From the NCBI RefSeq assembly GCF_000158915.1, contig NZ_GG657754.1, positions 7,100,220 to 7,164,219 of the forward strand: a stretch of DNA of 64,000 bases, written 5' to 3'. Both the position numbers and the translations under genes were made by a program. This DNA is from Streptomyces himastatinicus ATCC 53653. GTDB lineage: Bacteria; Actinomycetota; Actinomycetes; Streptomycetales; Streptomycetaceae. This document shows, one piece after another, positions 56,404-64,000 of the stretch. Within the stretch, counting starts at the first letter, position 1. Each line of letters starts with the position of its first letter. Below the pieces are notes generated by a model that saw nothing but the letters and a program-made list of their open reading frames with translations, did no database searches and was not told the DNA's origin.

Positions 56404-56544
56404 GCCCACCTGTCATCGTCTGTCTGTCATCCGCTGGATGTCATCGCCCGCCTGATATCGCCCGTCTGCTAGCGCCCGCCTGATATCGCCTGCCCGTTAC
56501 CGCTCGCCCGTCATCGCCTGTCTGCCATCGCCCGTCTGCTCTCC
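56397..56544. repeat. 14-bp tandem-repeat array sharing the operator half-site
   Basis: Ten and a half direct copies of a 14-bp unit with consensus TGTCATCGCCCGCC run from 56397 to 56544 between the AKR operator and the end of the MFS gene. Units diverge (for example TGATATCGCCCGTC, TGCTAGCGCCCGCC), with the first TGTCATC identical to the operator arm. Length 148 bases; no coding potential seen. It might be a sponge for the TetR regulator or simple slippage expansion. Confidence 0.8.
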
Positions 56545-56556
56545 CCACGGGGCCGC

Positions 56557-58029
56557 TCACGCCACCACGCGCGGCAGCCGCAGGCTCATCAGCACCGTCA
56601 GGGCGACCGCCGCGAGCTGTGCCGCGAGCGTGATCACCAGTGCGTCGGCCATCCCCGCCGACGGCGCCAGCGAGAGGAACAGCGTGCCGAGCGTGGCGAC
56701 GCCCAGCGCCAGCGAGGACTGCTGGGTCGTGACCATCACGCCGCTGCCCACCCCGGCCCGCTCGCTCGGCACCTCGGACAGCACGATCCGAATCAGCACC
56801 GGCAGCTGTAGCCCCTGCCCGAAACCGGCCAGCGCGACCCCCGGCAGCAGCCCCGCCAGTGACAGGTCCGGCCAGTCGCGCGCCACGGCCAGCATCAGCA
56901 GACCGAGGCCCACCGCCTGGAGCAGCCCGCCGGCGGTCACCACGCGACTGCCGTACCGGCCGACCAGGCGCGGCCCCATGAGCGAGGCCACGAAGAAGGC
57001 GGCGGCCATCGGCGCCAGCGCCAGTCCGGCCGCGACCGGCCCGTAGCGCAGGCCCTGTTGCAGGGCGACCGCGATGACGAACATGAAGCCGCCGAAGCCG
57101 ATCGAGAACGGCACCAGCATCGGCAGCCCGCGCCGCAGCCCCCGCAGCGCGAACAGGCTCGGCGGCAGCAGCGGAGTGGCACCGGCCCGGTCGGCGCGGC
57201 GCTCGATCACGTAGAACGCCGCCGCAGCGAAGGGGAACACGCCCAGCAGCAGCCAGGTCCACAGTGGCCAGCCCGCCGCCCGTCCCTCGGTCAGCGGCAC
57301 CATCAGCGTGATCAGCGAGACGGCCAGCAGCACCGTGCCCGGCACGTCCACCGGCGCGGGCCGGTCCGAGCGGGTCTCGGGCACCGTACGGAGGGCCAGC
57401 ACCAGGCCGATCAGCGCGACCGGGACGTTGACCAGGAAGACCGCGCGCCACCCGGTGCCCGCGATGTCCGCGGCCACCAGCACCCCGCCCAGGATCTGCC
57501 CCGCCACCATGGCGAGACCGGCCGTCGCGCCGTACATGCTCAGCGCGCGGGCGCGGTGCGAGCCGCTGGTGGAGGAGTGGATGGTGGCGAGCACCTGCGG
57601 CAGCATCAGCGCCGCCGCGGCGCCCTGTGCGACGCGCGCCGCGACCAGGCTCCATGCGTCAGGGGCGAGGCCGCAGGCCAGCGAGGTCACCCCGAAGGCC
57701 GCCATTCCGGCGAGGAAGAGCCGTCGCCGCCCGAAGGAGTCGCCCAGCCGTCCGCCGAGGACGAGCAGTACCGCGTACGCGACGCCGTACCCCGCGACGA
57801 TCAGTTCCAGGAGGGCCGGGCCCGCGTCCAGGTCGCGGTCCATGGTGGGCAGGGCCACGTTGACGATGAAGAAGTCGATCAGAGGAAGCGCCGCCCCGAG
57901 CAGCAGGGTGAACAGCCCCGGGCCGCTCAGCGTCCCACCGGGCGTCCCGCCATGCGGCGTCGTGGCGGTCCCCCGGGCGGCCGGTGCGGCCGGGGCGGCG
58001 GTTCTGGCGCGAATTTCTGTTTCGGTCAC
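56557..58029 (-). CDS. MFS transporter (DHA2/EmrB-QacA type)
   Basis: A 490-residue transporter with 14 predicted spans. GLFTLLLGAALPLIDFFIVNVALPTM opens the fold, and GGRLGDSFGRRRLFLAG is motif A between spans 2 and 3. Proton-driven drug export is the usual role. It is divergent from the XRE/MmyB regulator gene 101 bases away, and the palindrome at 58060-58085 lies between them, so this gene is a probable target. Confidence 0.92.
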   Translation of the reverse strand: MTETEIRARTAAPAAPAARGTATTPHGGTPGGTLSGPGLFTLLLGAALPLIDFFIVNVALPTMDRDLDAGPALLELIVAGYGVAYAVLLVLGGRLGDSFGRRRLFLAGMAAFGVTSLACGLAPDAWSLVAARVAQGAAAALMLPQVLATIHSSTSGSHRARALSMYGATAGLAMVAGQILGGVLVAADIAGTGWRAVFLVNVPVALIGLVLALRTVPETRSDRPAPVDVPGTVLLAVSLITLMVPLTEGRAAGWPLWTWLLLGVFPFAAAAFYVIERRADRAGATPLLPPSLFALRGLRRGLPMLVPFSIGFGGFMFVIAVALQQGLRYGPVAAGLALAPMAAAFFVASLMGPRLVGRYGSRVVTAGGLLQAVGLGLLMLAVARDWPDLSLAGLLPGVALAGFGQGLQLPVLIRIVLSEVPSERAGVGSGVMVTTQQSSLALGVATLGTLFLSLAPSAGMADALVITLAAQLAAVALTVLMSLRLPRVVA

Positions 58030-58059
58030 GCTTCAGACGATCGCGCCCCGCTCAGCCGG

Positions 58060-58085
58060 GTACCAGAGTGTCTTTATCCTGGTAC
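58060..58085. promoter_or_regulatory. Dyad between the MFS and MmyB-type regulator genes
   Basis: GTACCAG (58060-58066) and CTGGTAC (58079-58085) are perfect inverted arms with a 12-base spacer, in a locally AT-richer patch (TGTCTTTATC). A further half, GTACCTGG, is at 58091-58098. A likely operator for the adjacent XRE regulator. Confidence 0.65.
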
Positions 58086-58130
58086 AAGAAGTACCTGGCA
58101 ACCGGCTGAGCCCTGGGGCACTCTGGAGCC

Positions 58131-59009
58131 ATGACCATCACGGTGCAGCGTGCCACGGCCACCGGCGGGGCCGAGATCAGACGGACCGAGCTGGCGGCCT
58201 TTCTGCGCAGCCGCCGGGAGCGGATCACCCCCGAGCAGGTGGGGCTGCCCCGCGGCCGCCGCCGGCGGACCCCCGGGCTGCGCCGCGAGGAGGTCGCCCA
58301 GCTCTCCACGGTGGGCGTCACCTGGTACACCTGGCTGGAGCAGGCCCGGGACATCCATGTCTCGGTGCAGGTCCTCGACGCCATCGCCCGCGCGCTGCTG
58401 CTGGACCGCAGCGAGCGCGCGCACCTCTTCGCCCTCGCCGGGGAGATCGATCCGACCCCCGGGAGCGAGTGCTCCGGGGTACCGCAGTCGCTCCAGGTGA
58501 TGCTGGAGCAGCTGGAGCCGTTCCCGGCGTGCGTGCAGAACGCCCGGTTCGACCTCCTCGCGTACAACCGCACCTACCGGCTGCTGATGTGCGACCTGGA
58601 CCTGCTGCCGCCGGAGGACCGCAACTGCATGTGGCTGGCCTTCACCAACGAGGACTGGTGCGCGAGCCTGGTCGAGCGGGACGAGACGATCCGGATCATG
58701 GCCGCCAAGTTCCGCGCCGCGATGGCCGAACATGTCGCCGAGCCCGCCTGGAAGGCGCTGCTGCGGCGGCTGGAGGAGGCCTCACCGGAGTTCCGGGAGA
58801 TCTGGGCGCGCCATGAGGTGCTGCGGCCCAGCGACAAGATCAAGGTCTTCCGGCAGTCGACGGTGGGCGTGCTGCGGCTGACCTCGAACAGTCTGTGGAC
58901 CGGCCCCAACCAGGGGCCCAAGCTGCTCACGTACACCCCGGTGGACACCGAGACCCGTGAGCGTCTGGAGCGGCTTCACGCCCTCGCGCTCGAATTGGCC
59001 GAGGTCTGA
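58131..59009 (+). CDS. XRE-family regulator with MmyB-like ligand-binding domain
   Basis: A 292-residue protein. N-terminal HTH: ELAAFLRSRRERITPEQVGLP, then TPGLRREEVAQLSTVGVTWYTWLEQARDIHVSVQVLDAIARAL. The C-terminal ~160 residues (PACVQNARFDLLAYNRTYRLL; PSDKIKVFRQSTVGVLRLTSNSLW) match the MmyB-like domain, which binds fatty-acid-like ligands. Such regulators usually control a neighbouring divergent oxidoreductase or exporter, here one of two MFS genes. ATG 58131 follows GGAG. Confidence 0.92.
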   Translation: MTITVQRATATGGAEIRRTELAAFLRSRRERITPEQVGLPRGRRRRTPGLRREEVAQLSTVGVTWYTWLEQARDIHVSVQVLDAIARALLLDRSERAHLFALAGEIDPTPGSECSGVPQSLQVMLEQLEPFPACVQNARFDLLAYNRTYRLLMCDLDLLPPEDRNCMWLAFTNEDWCASLVERDETIRIMAAKFRAAMAEHVAEPAWKALLRRLEEASPEFREIWARHEVLRPSDKIKVFRQSTVGVLRLTSNSLWTGPNQGPKLLTYTPVDTETRERLERLHALALELAEV

Positions 59010-60475
59010 CCCGTCGGCCCGGCGTCCTCGAACAGCGCGGCGGCGTGCCGGGTGGTGGCCAGCGCCCAGCGGCCGGTGGTCAGGGCCCCCAGCAGCAGGA
59101 TGACGGCACCGCATCCGGCGATGATCCACCAGGCGGGCCGGGCGGCGTCCACGAACGCGGCGGCGGCCGCGGCCGATGCCTTGTGGCCCGGCTCCGCACC
59201 CACCGCCCCGGCCGCCGCGCCCGCGGCCAGCACCGCGCCGATCACCGCGACCCCGAGCGACTGGCCCACCTGGCGGCTGGTGGAGGCGACGGCGGAGGCG
59301 ACCCCGGCCTGCGAACGGGGCATCCCGGAGACCGCCGTATTGGTGATGGGCGCGTTGACCAGTCCGAATCCGATGCCGAACAGCACATAGCCGGTCAGCA
59401 TCAGCACATTGCTGGACTCGGCGTCGAAGACGGCGAACAGCACCCCGCTGGCTCCTATCGTCACCCCGGCCAGCAGCAGCGGCAGCCGGGGCCCGCCGTG
59501 GCCCACCAGCCGCCCGGACAGCGGTGCGCAGATGAAGCACATGAACGCCATCGGCAGCATCCACAGCCCGGCGTGCAGGGCGTCGAGTCCGCGGACGTCC
59601 TGGAGATAGAGCGTGTTCATGAAGAGGAAGCCGCCGAGCGCCGCGAAGGCGCTCACCGCGATGACCGTCGCCCCGCTGAAGGGCGCGCTGTGGAAGAAGC
59701 GCACATCGATCAGCGGTTCGGTGCGCCGCCGCTCGTAGCGGATCAGCGCGACCAGCCCGACGACGGCGACCGCCGTGCACACGGAGATCAGCGGCGAGTC
59801 CCAGCCGTGCCCGGGCGCCTCGATGATCGCGTACGTCAGGGAGCCGAGGACGGCGATGACCAGCAGCTGGCCGATGGGGTCGGGCCTGCGGGGCTTCGGA
59901 GCGCGCGACTCCGGTACGAAGCGGGCGGTCAGTGCCATCGCCGCGAGCCCGACCGGAAGGTTTATCCAGAAGATCGAGCGCCAGCCGACCGACTCCACCA
60001 GCACCCCGCCGACGATCGGCCCCGCCGCCATGCTGATGCCGACGACCCCGCCCCACACCCCGATCGCCCGCGCCCGCTCCCGGGGCTCGGTGAAGGTGTT
60101 GGTGATGATCGACATGGCCACGGGGTTGAGCATCGAACCGCCGATGGCCTGCACCATGCGGAAGCCGACCAGCGCCTCCAGGCTGGGCGCGATGCTGCAC
60201 AGCGCCGAGCCGAGGGTGAAGATCACCAACCCGGCCTGGAAGACGCGCTTGCGCCCCAACCGGTCGGCCGTCGACCCGGCGAGCATCAGCAGCGCGGCGA
60301 GGACGAGCGTGTACGCGTCGATCGTCCACTGCATTCCGGAGACGGAGGCGTTCAGATCGCTCCGCATCGAGGGCAGGGCGACGTTCAGCACGGTGTTGTC
60401 GAGGCTGACGATCAGCAGGCTCATGCAGCAGATCGCCAGCACGAGCATGCGCCGCCGAGGGCTGAGCTCAGGCAT
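58976..60475 (-). CDS. MFS transporter (DHA2 family)
   Basis: A 499-residue, 14-span drug:H+ antiporter. RMLVLAICCMSLLIVSLDNTVLNVALPSM is the first span; AGSTADRLGRKRVFQAG is motif A, and VVGISMAAGPIVGGVLVESVGWRSIFWINLP is the antiporter motif C region. It overlaps the convergent XRE gene by 34 bases and is divergent from dusB. Substrate not predictable. Confidence 0.92.
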   Translation of the reverse strand: MPELSPRRRMLVLAICCMSLLIVSLDNTVLNVALPSMRSDLNASVSGMQWTIDAYTLVLAALLMLAGSTADRLGRKRVFQAGLVIFTLGSALCSIAPSLEALVGFRMVQAIGGSMLNPVAMSIITNTFTEPRERARAIGVWGGVVGISMAAGPIVGGVLVESVGWRSIFWINLPVGLAAMALTARFVPESRAPKPRRPDPIGQLLVIAVLGSLTYAIIEAPGHGWDSPLISVCTAVAVVGLVALIRYERRRTEPLIDVRFFHSAPFSGATVIAVSAFAALGGFLFMNTLYLQDVRGLDALHAGLWMLPMAFMCFICAPLSGRLVGHGGPRLPLLLAGVTIGASGVLFAVFDAESSNVLMLTGYVLFGIGFGLVNAPITNTAVSGMPRSQAGVASAVASTSRQVGQSLGVAVIGAVLAAGAAAGAVGAEPGHKASAAAAAAFVDAARPAWWIIAGCGAVILLLGALTTGRWALATTRHAAALFEDAGPTGQTSANSSARA

Positions 60476-60609
60476 GGTTGAACGCTACAACGATGTCGTG
60501 GATTACGGAGGGTACGAACCGCCCGGCCGATCCCCCGCGCGGGTGCGGGACAATGAGAGGTCCGGTCCCTACGAACGCTCTTACCCGCCCCCGAAGGAAG
60601 CCTCACCCC

Positions 60610-61761
60610 ATGACCCAGACGCAGCTGAAGGTCGGCCCGTACACGGTCCAGCCACCGGTCGTCCTCGCACCGATGGCCGGGATCACCAACGCGCCGTTCC
60701 GCACCCTGTGCCGGGAGTTCAGCGGCGGCAAGGGGCTGTTCGTCAGCGAGATGATCACGACCCGGGCGCTGGTCGAGCGGGACGCCAAGACCATGCGGCT
60801 GATCCACTTCGACGGCACCGAGAAGCCGCGCTCCATCCAGCTGTACGGGGTCGACCCGGTGACCGTCGGCAAGGCCGTGCGGATGATCGTGGACGAGGAC
60901 CTGGCCGACCACATCGACCTCAACTTCGGCTGCCCGGTGCCCAAGGTGACCCGCAAGGGCGGCGGCTCGGCGCTCCCGTACAAGCGGAACCTGCTGCGCG
61001 CGATCCTGCGCGAGGCCGTCACCGGCGCGGGCCCGCTGCCGGTGACCATGAAGATGCGCAAGGGCATCGACGACGACCACATCACCTACCTCGACGCGGG
61101 CCGGATCGCCGTCGAGGAGGGCGTGACCGCGATCGCGCTGCACGGCCGCACCGCCGCCCAGCACTACGGCGGCACGGCGGACTGGGACGCCATCGCGCGG
61201 CTGAAGGAGACCGTCCCGGAGATCCCGGTCCTGGGCAACGGCGACATCTGGTCCGCCGAGGACGCGGTGCGGATGATGGACCGGACCGGATGCGACGGCG
61301 TGGTCGTCGGGCGCGGCTGTCTGGGGCGGCCGTGGCTCTTCGGCGACCTGGTGGCGGCGTTCGCCCCCGGCGGCGAGACCGGCGGCGGGGCCGGTTCCGC
61401 CCGGCCCACGCTGAAGGAGGTCGCCGGCGTGATGCGCCGCCACGCCGAGTTGCTCGCCGAGTGGCTGGAGGACGAGGAGCGCGGCGTGATCGACTTCCGT
61501 AAGCACGTCGCCTGGTACACCAAGGGCTTCTCGGTCGGCTCCGAGATGCGCAAGCGGCTCGCGATCACCTCGTCCCTGGCCGAGCTGGACGATCTGCTGG
61601 CCGGGCTGGACCTGGACCAGGAGTGGCCGCCCGGCGCCGACGGCCCCCGCGGCCGCACCTCGGGCCGCAACCGGGTGGTGCTCCCGGACGGCTGGCTGGC
61701 GGACCCGTACGACTGCGCGGGCGTGACCGCGGACGCGGAGCTGGACACCTCGGGCGGCTGA
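60610..61761 (+). CDS. dusB: tRNA-dihydrouridine synthase DusB
   Basis: A 383-residue flavoprotein. VVLAPMAGITNAPFRTLCREF opens the TIM barrel; DLNFGCPVPKVTRKGGGSAL has the catalytic Cys, GITALHGRTAAQHYGG-like segment (AIALHGRTAAQHYGG) the FMN site, and LGNGDIWSAEDAVRMMDRTGCDGVVVGRGCLGRPW the phosphate-binding loop. It reduces uridines of tRNA to dihydrouridine using NADPH and FMN. ATG 60610 follows AAGGAAG. Confidence 0.93.
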   Translation: MTQTQLKVGPYTVQPPVVLAPMAGITNAPFRTLCREFSGGKGLFVSEMITTRALVERDAKTMRLIHFDGTEKPRSIQLYGVDPVTVGKAVRMIVDEDLADHIDLNFGCPVPKVTRKGGGSALPYKRNLLRAILREAVTGAGPLPVTMKMRKGIDDDHITYLDAGRIAVEEGVTAIALHGRTAAQHYGGTADWDAIARLKETVPEIPVLGNGDIWSAEDAVRMMDRTGCDGVVVGRGCLGRPWLFGDLVAAFAPGGETGGGAGSARPTLKEVAGVMRRHAELLAEWLEDEERGVIDFRKHVAWYTKGFSVGSEMRKRLAITSSLAELDDLLAGLDLDQEWPPGADGPRGRTSGRNRVVLPDGWLADPYDCAGVTADAELDTSGG

Positions 61762-61791
61762 GCCTTCAGGGGCCGCCAGCGGGACGAGCCT

Positions 61792-63111
61792 TCAGGGGGA
61801 TGAGCCGACCGCCAGGTCCAGCGTCAGCGCCGCCGTCCAGCTGAAGTCCCGGGTGCCGCGCGCCTCCTCCGTGTACGGGTCGACGTACTCGGCGAACCCG
61901 GAGGCGGCGGCCACCTCCAGGGCCGCGGCCCGCAGCGCGTCCGCCTCGCCCACCGCGCCGTGCAGCCGCAGACCGCGCTCCAGCAGCCAGTTGACGTTGA
62001 ACCAGGCGGGGCCGCGCCAGTAGCGCGACGGGTCGAAGGCGGCGCCGCGCAGGTCGTAACTGGGCACCAGGCGCACCGAGGTGCCCAGCCCGAAGTGCTC
62101 GCCCGCGGCGGTACGGAGCAGCGCGTCGACCGTGGCCCGGGGCAGCTCCGGGACGAGCAGCGGCAGCAGGCCCGCCGCGCTCAGTTCGGGGATCAGGCCA
62201 CCGCCCACCACATCGCGGCACAGGAACAGCCCGGCGGCCGGGTCCCACAGCCGGTCCAGCAGGGCGGCCGTCAGCCGGGCAGCTCGGGCGCGGTGCGGGC
62301 GGGGGTCAGCGCCGAGGCTCGACGCGATCTCGGCCAGGGCGTGTTCGGAGGCGATCAGCAGCGCGTTGACGCCCGGGTCCTCGACGGTGAACGCGTGGCT
62401 GCCGGGGCGGTCCTCGTAGCCCCCGTCCCGGTAGTCCGCCGCGAGGCGCACGTACCGCCCGTAGTCCAGGTCCGTCGGGCGGTCGGTGGCCGCGCCGTGG
62501 TCGAGGTCGGCGCGCTGGAACGTCTCCGGCGGTACGGGGTCGACGCGGGCCAGCGGGGCGTCCCAGCAGGGGCTGTTGTCCATGCCCGGCTCCCAGGGGT
62601 GGACCACCGCCACCAGACCGCCGCCGCCCAGATCGCGCCGGTCGGTCAGATAGCGGTGCCAGGCGGCGAGCCGGGGGTACGTACGCGCCAGGAAGCCGGA
62701 TCCCACCGAGGCGCGCGGGTCGGCGCGGTGCACCAGCAGACAGGCGAGCGCGTGCACCGGCGGCTGGACGATCCCGGAGGTCGCGACGCCGGGCGGGGCG
62801 CCGGTGTGCCCCGTGGACGGCCGCCAGAAGTCGGGGCCCGGGAAGTAGGCGCCCGGCGGCACCGCCTGGTTGTAGACGATGTGGGGGATCCGTCCGTCGT
62901 CCCACTGGGCCGTGAGCAGGGTTTCCAGTTCCCGCTGGGCGCGGCGTACCGAAAGATGACGCGATCCGATCGCGATGAACGCCGAATCCCAGCTCCACTG
63001 GTGCGGATAGAGGCCACGGGAGGGGACTGTGGAGGAGCCCGTCCAGTTCTCGTCGAGGACGCGTCGCGCGCCGGGCACCACCTGCGCGAGCGCGCGCCGG
63101 GCGCTGGTCAC
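61792..63111 (-). CDS. MGH1-type (GH63-like) glycoside hydrolase
   Basis: A 439-residue (alpha/alpha)6-barrel protein. PSRGLYPHQWSWDSAFIAIG is the signature near the N-terminus, GIVQPPVHALACLLVH and HPWEPGMDNSPCWDAPL are the active-site region, and YWRGPAWFNVNWLLERGL leads to the C-terminal catalytic Glu region EEARGTRDFSWTAALTLDL. MGH-type members hydrolyse mannosylglycerate or glucosylglycerate. There is no signal peptide, so an intracellular osmolyte substrate is plausible. GTG 63111 follows GAGGAGG. Confidence 0.85.
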   Translation of the reverse strand: MTSARRALAQVVPGARRVLDENWTGSSTVPSRGLYPHQWSWDSAFIAIGSRHLSVRRAQRELETLLTAQWDDGRIPHIVYNQAVPPGAYFPGPDFWRPSTGHTGAPPGVATSGIVQPPVHALACLLVHRADPRASVGSGFLARTYPRLAAWHRYLTDRRDLGGGGLVAVVHPWEPGMDNSPCWDAPLARVDPVPPETFQRADLDHGAATDRPTDLDYGRYVRLAADYRDGGYEDRPGSHAFTVEDPGVNALLIASEHALAEIASSLGADPRPHRARAARLTAALLDRLWDPAAGLFLCRDVVGGGLIPELSAAGLLPLLVPELPRATVDALLRTAAGEHFGLGTSVRLVPSYDLRGAAFDPSRYWRGPAWFNVNWLLERGLRLHGAVGEADALRAAALEVAAASGFAEYVDPYTEEARGTRDFSWTAALTLDLAVGSSP

Positions 63112-63178
63112 GGGGCCTCCTCATCATGGCGTGTGGGGGCACGATACCGGCCCTGCGACCGCCACCCACCTGCGAATC

Positions 63179-63283
63179 GCTCATCTGAGCGAGCACCCTC
63201 TCGTTGGTGTCCATAGGGTGAGACGAGGCACTCTGGAGGGGGGTGATTCTCGCCACTCTGATCAAGCCCTCGCTCAGATGAGC
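63179..63283. repeat. 15-bp perfect inverted repeat with 75-base spacer
   Basis: GCTCATCTGAGCGAG at 63179-63193 is exactly repeated in reverse complement at 63269-63283. Each arm itself contains the near-palindrome GCTCATCTGAGC. Confidence 0.8.
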
Positions 63284-63333
63284 GGAAGTGGAGGAGTGCT
63301 TCGGCGGTCGGTCGCTGCGCTCACCTCCTCAAT

Positions 63334-63354
63334 GCATGGCACTCAGTGCCATGC
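63334..63354. promoter_or_regulatory. 9-bp perfect dyad
   Basis: GCATGGCAC-TCA-GTGCCATGC forms a symmetric 21-bp element about 250 bases ahead of ppdK. A repressor-binding site or small hairpin. Confidence 0.6.
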
Positions 63355-63431
63355 CTCGATGTTCGAACCCTCGAACCAGCGATAACACACAGTGATCAAT
63401 TGCCTGTCGGTCATATGCGTGGCGTGTGCAT

Positions 63432-63491
63432 GTGTTCGACTCTTGAAGGAGTGACCCACGCCACTCCTTTTGGTGGTGCCCTTTCGAACAC
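63432..63491. promoter_or_regulatory. Nested inverted repeats upstream of ppdK
   Basis: GTGTTCGA (63432-63439) and TCGAACAC (63484-63491) are perfect arms. Inside them AAGGAGTG-ACCCACGC-CACTCCTT (63446-63469) forms an 8-bp stem followed by TT, resembling an intrinsic terminator or attenuator. Confidence 0.55.
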
Positions 63492-63603
63492 GTGGCAGGC
63501 GGGTGGTTACAGCCGAATGACGGTGGAGTGGACATACTCAGGAGCCTTCGATCTGGGTACGCTCCCCGCCGTCAGGGCAGCCGAGCCGAGGAGATCGAGT
63601 CCC

Positions 63604-64000
63604 GTGCCGGAAACACAAGATCAGCAGAAGTTCGTTTACGACTTCACCGAGGGCAACAAGGATCTCAAGGACCTGCTCGGCGGGAAGGGTGCGAACCTCG
63701 CCGAGATGACCAATCTCGGTCTCCCCGTGCCACCGGGATTCACCATCACCACCGAGGCCTGCAAGGTCTACCTCGACAGTGGTTCCGAGCCCGTGGCCCT
63801 CCGCGACGAGGTGAGTGCGCACCTCGAAGCCCTCGAGGGGAAGATGGGGAAGAAGCTCGGCCAGGCCGACGACCCGCTCCTGGTATCCGTACGCTCCGGC
63901 GCGAAGTTCTCGATGCCCGGGATGATGGACACCGTCCTCAACATCGGCCTCTCCGACGAGTCCGTCGCCGGGCTCGCCGCGCAGGCGGGCGACGACCGGT
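63604..64000 (+). CDS. ppdK: Pyruvate, phosphate dikinase, 3'-truncated by the window end
   Basis: 132 residues of the N-terminal ATP-grasp domain are present. KFVYDFTEGNKDLKDLLGGKGANLAEMTNLGLPVPPGFTITTEAC is the family opening, and LLVSVRSGAKFSMPGMMDTVLNIGL is the Arg-containing nucleotide loop. PPDK interconverts pyruvate + ATP + Pi and phosphoenolpyruvate + AMP + PPi through a phospho-His. GTG 63604 lies 11 bases after GAGGAG. The full protein (~900 residues) continues outside. Confidence 0.95.
   Translation, partial: MPETQDQQKFVYDFTEGNKDLKDLLGGKGANLAEMTNLGLPVPPGFTITTEACKVYLDSGSEPVALRDEVSAHLEALEGKMGKKLGQADDPLLVSVRSGAKFSMPGMMDTVLNIGLSDESVAGLAAQAGDDR

Larger units (their letters stand above)
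63112..63603. other. 492-base intergenic region before ppdK, rich in inverted repeats
   Basis: No gene was recognised. AT content is higher than in flanking genes. It holds the long inverted repeat, two hairpins and a TCGAACAC-type dyad listed separately, and so probably houses ppdK regulation. Confidence 0.5.

Noticed and set aside
61762-61800. Direct repeat GAGCCTTCAGGGG after dusB
   Set aside because: Two short copies only, between convergent genes; no att site, element or regulatory consensus could be assigned.
63358-63491. LexA/SOS box ahead of ppdK
   Set aside because: TCGAAC half-sites occur, but no full TCGAAC-N4-GTTCGA element is present.

Overview
The window is chromosomal DNA from a Streptomyces-like actinomycete. 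GC is about 70-75%, codon third positions are almost always G or C, GTG and TTG starts are common, and stop/start overlaps (ATGA, GTGA) are frequent. The housekeeping gene order (phoH-ybeY-corC-cdd-like-era, leuA, recO-uppS, zur-znuBCA-glyS, dusB, ppdK) fits Streptomyces. No rRNA, tRNA, CRISPR array or insertion sequence was recognised.

Left part (1-19.1 kb), mostly core. It opens inside a nitronate monooxygenase gene coupled to rsmE. Then come a lipoprotein, an AAA+ ATPase/TPR membrane protein pair, a HIT hydrolase, RNase Z and a PfkB sugar kinase. The RNA-metabolism block phoH-ybeY-corC follows, interrupted by a 987-residue protein of tandem Ig-like repeats, then a cytidine-deaminase-fold protein without zinc ligands, and era. 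On the minus strand are an M4 (protealysin-like) peptidase and its emfourin-type inhibitor. leuA follows, behind a Leu-rich leader peptide, and then a TerB-family protein.

Middle (19.2-33.2 kb), accessory. It holds an MMPL exporter with a two-component system, a CMD protein divergent from a MarR regulator, a GH18-like membrane protein, acetyltransferases, an HTH/Clp-N pair behind a nested operator, an M20 amidohydrolase, a PmtA-like methyltransferase, a pentapeptide-like membrane protein and a secreted I36 inhibitor. Several genes here carry single-base insertions, mostly in short homopolymers. These break the MMPL tail, the sensor kinase, marR and the pentapeptide gene, and garble one GNAT. 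Either the assembly has local errors or several genes are decaying.

Right part (33.3-64 kb). recO and uppS are followed by an accessory island with a CYP157-like P450 lacking EXXR, a YcxB-like protein, and a polymorphic-toxin operon. That operon runs from an SseB-like gene and a WXG100-like gene to a 1470-residue RHS/YD toxin and a low-GC immunity gene, and ends with the broken remnant of a second, HEAT-type immunity gene. AraC, DUF2000, VOC and unknown genes follow. Core genes return with zur-znuBCA, which shares a Zur box with glyS. Next come a second two-component system, a TetR/aldo-keto reductase operon with a perfect 10+10 operator embedded in a 14-bp tandem-repeat array, two MFS exporters around an MmyB-type XRE regulator, dusB, an MGH1-type glycosidase, and the start of ppdK behind an intergenic region rich in inverted repeats.
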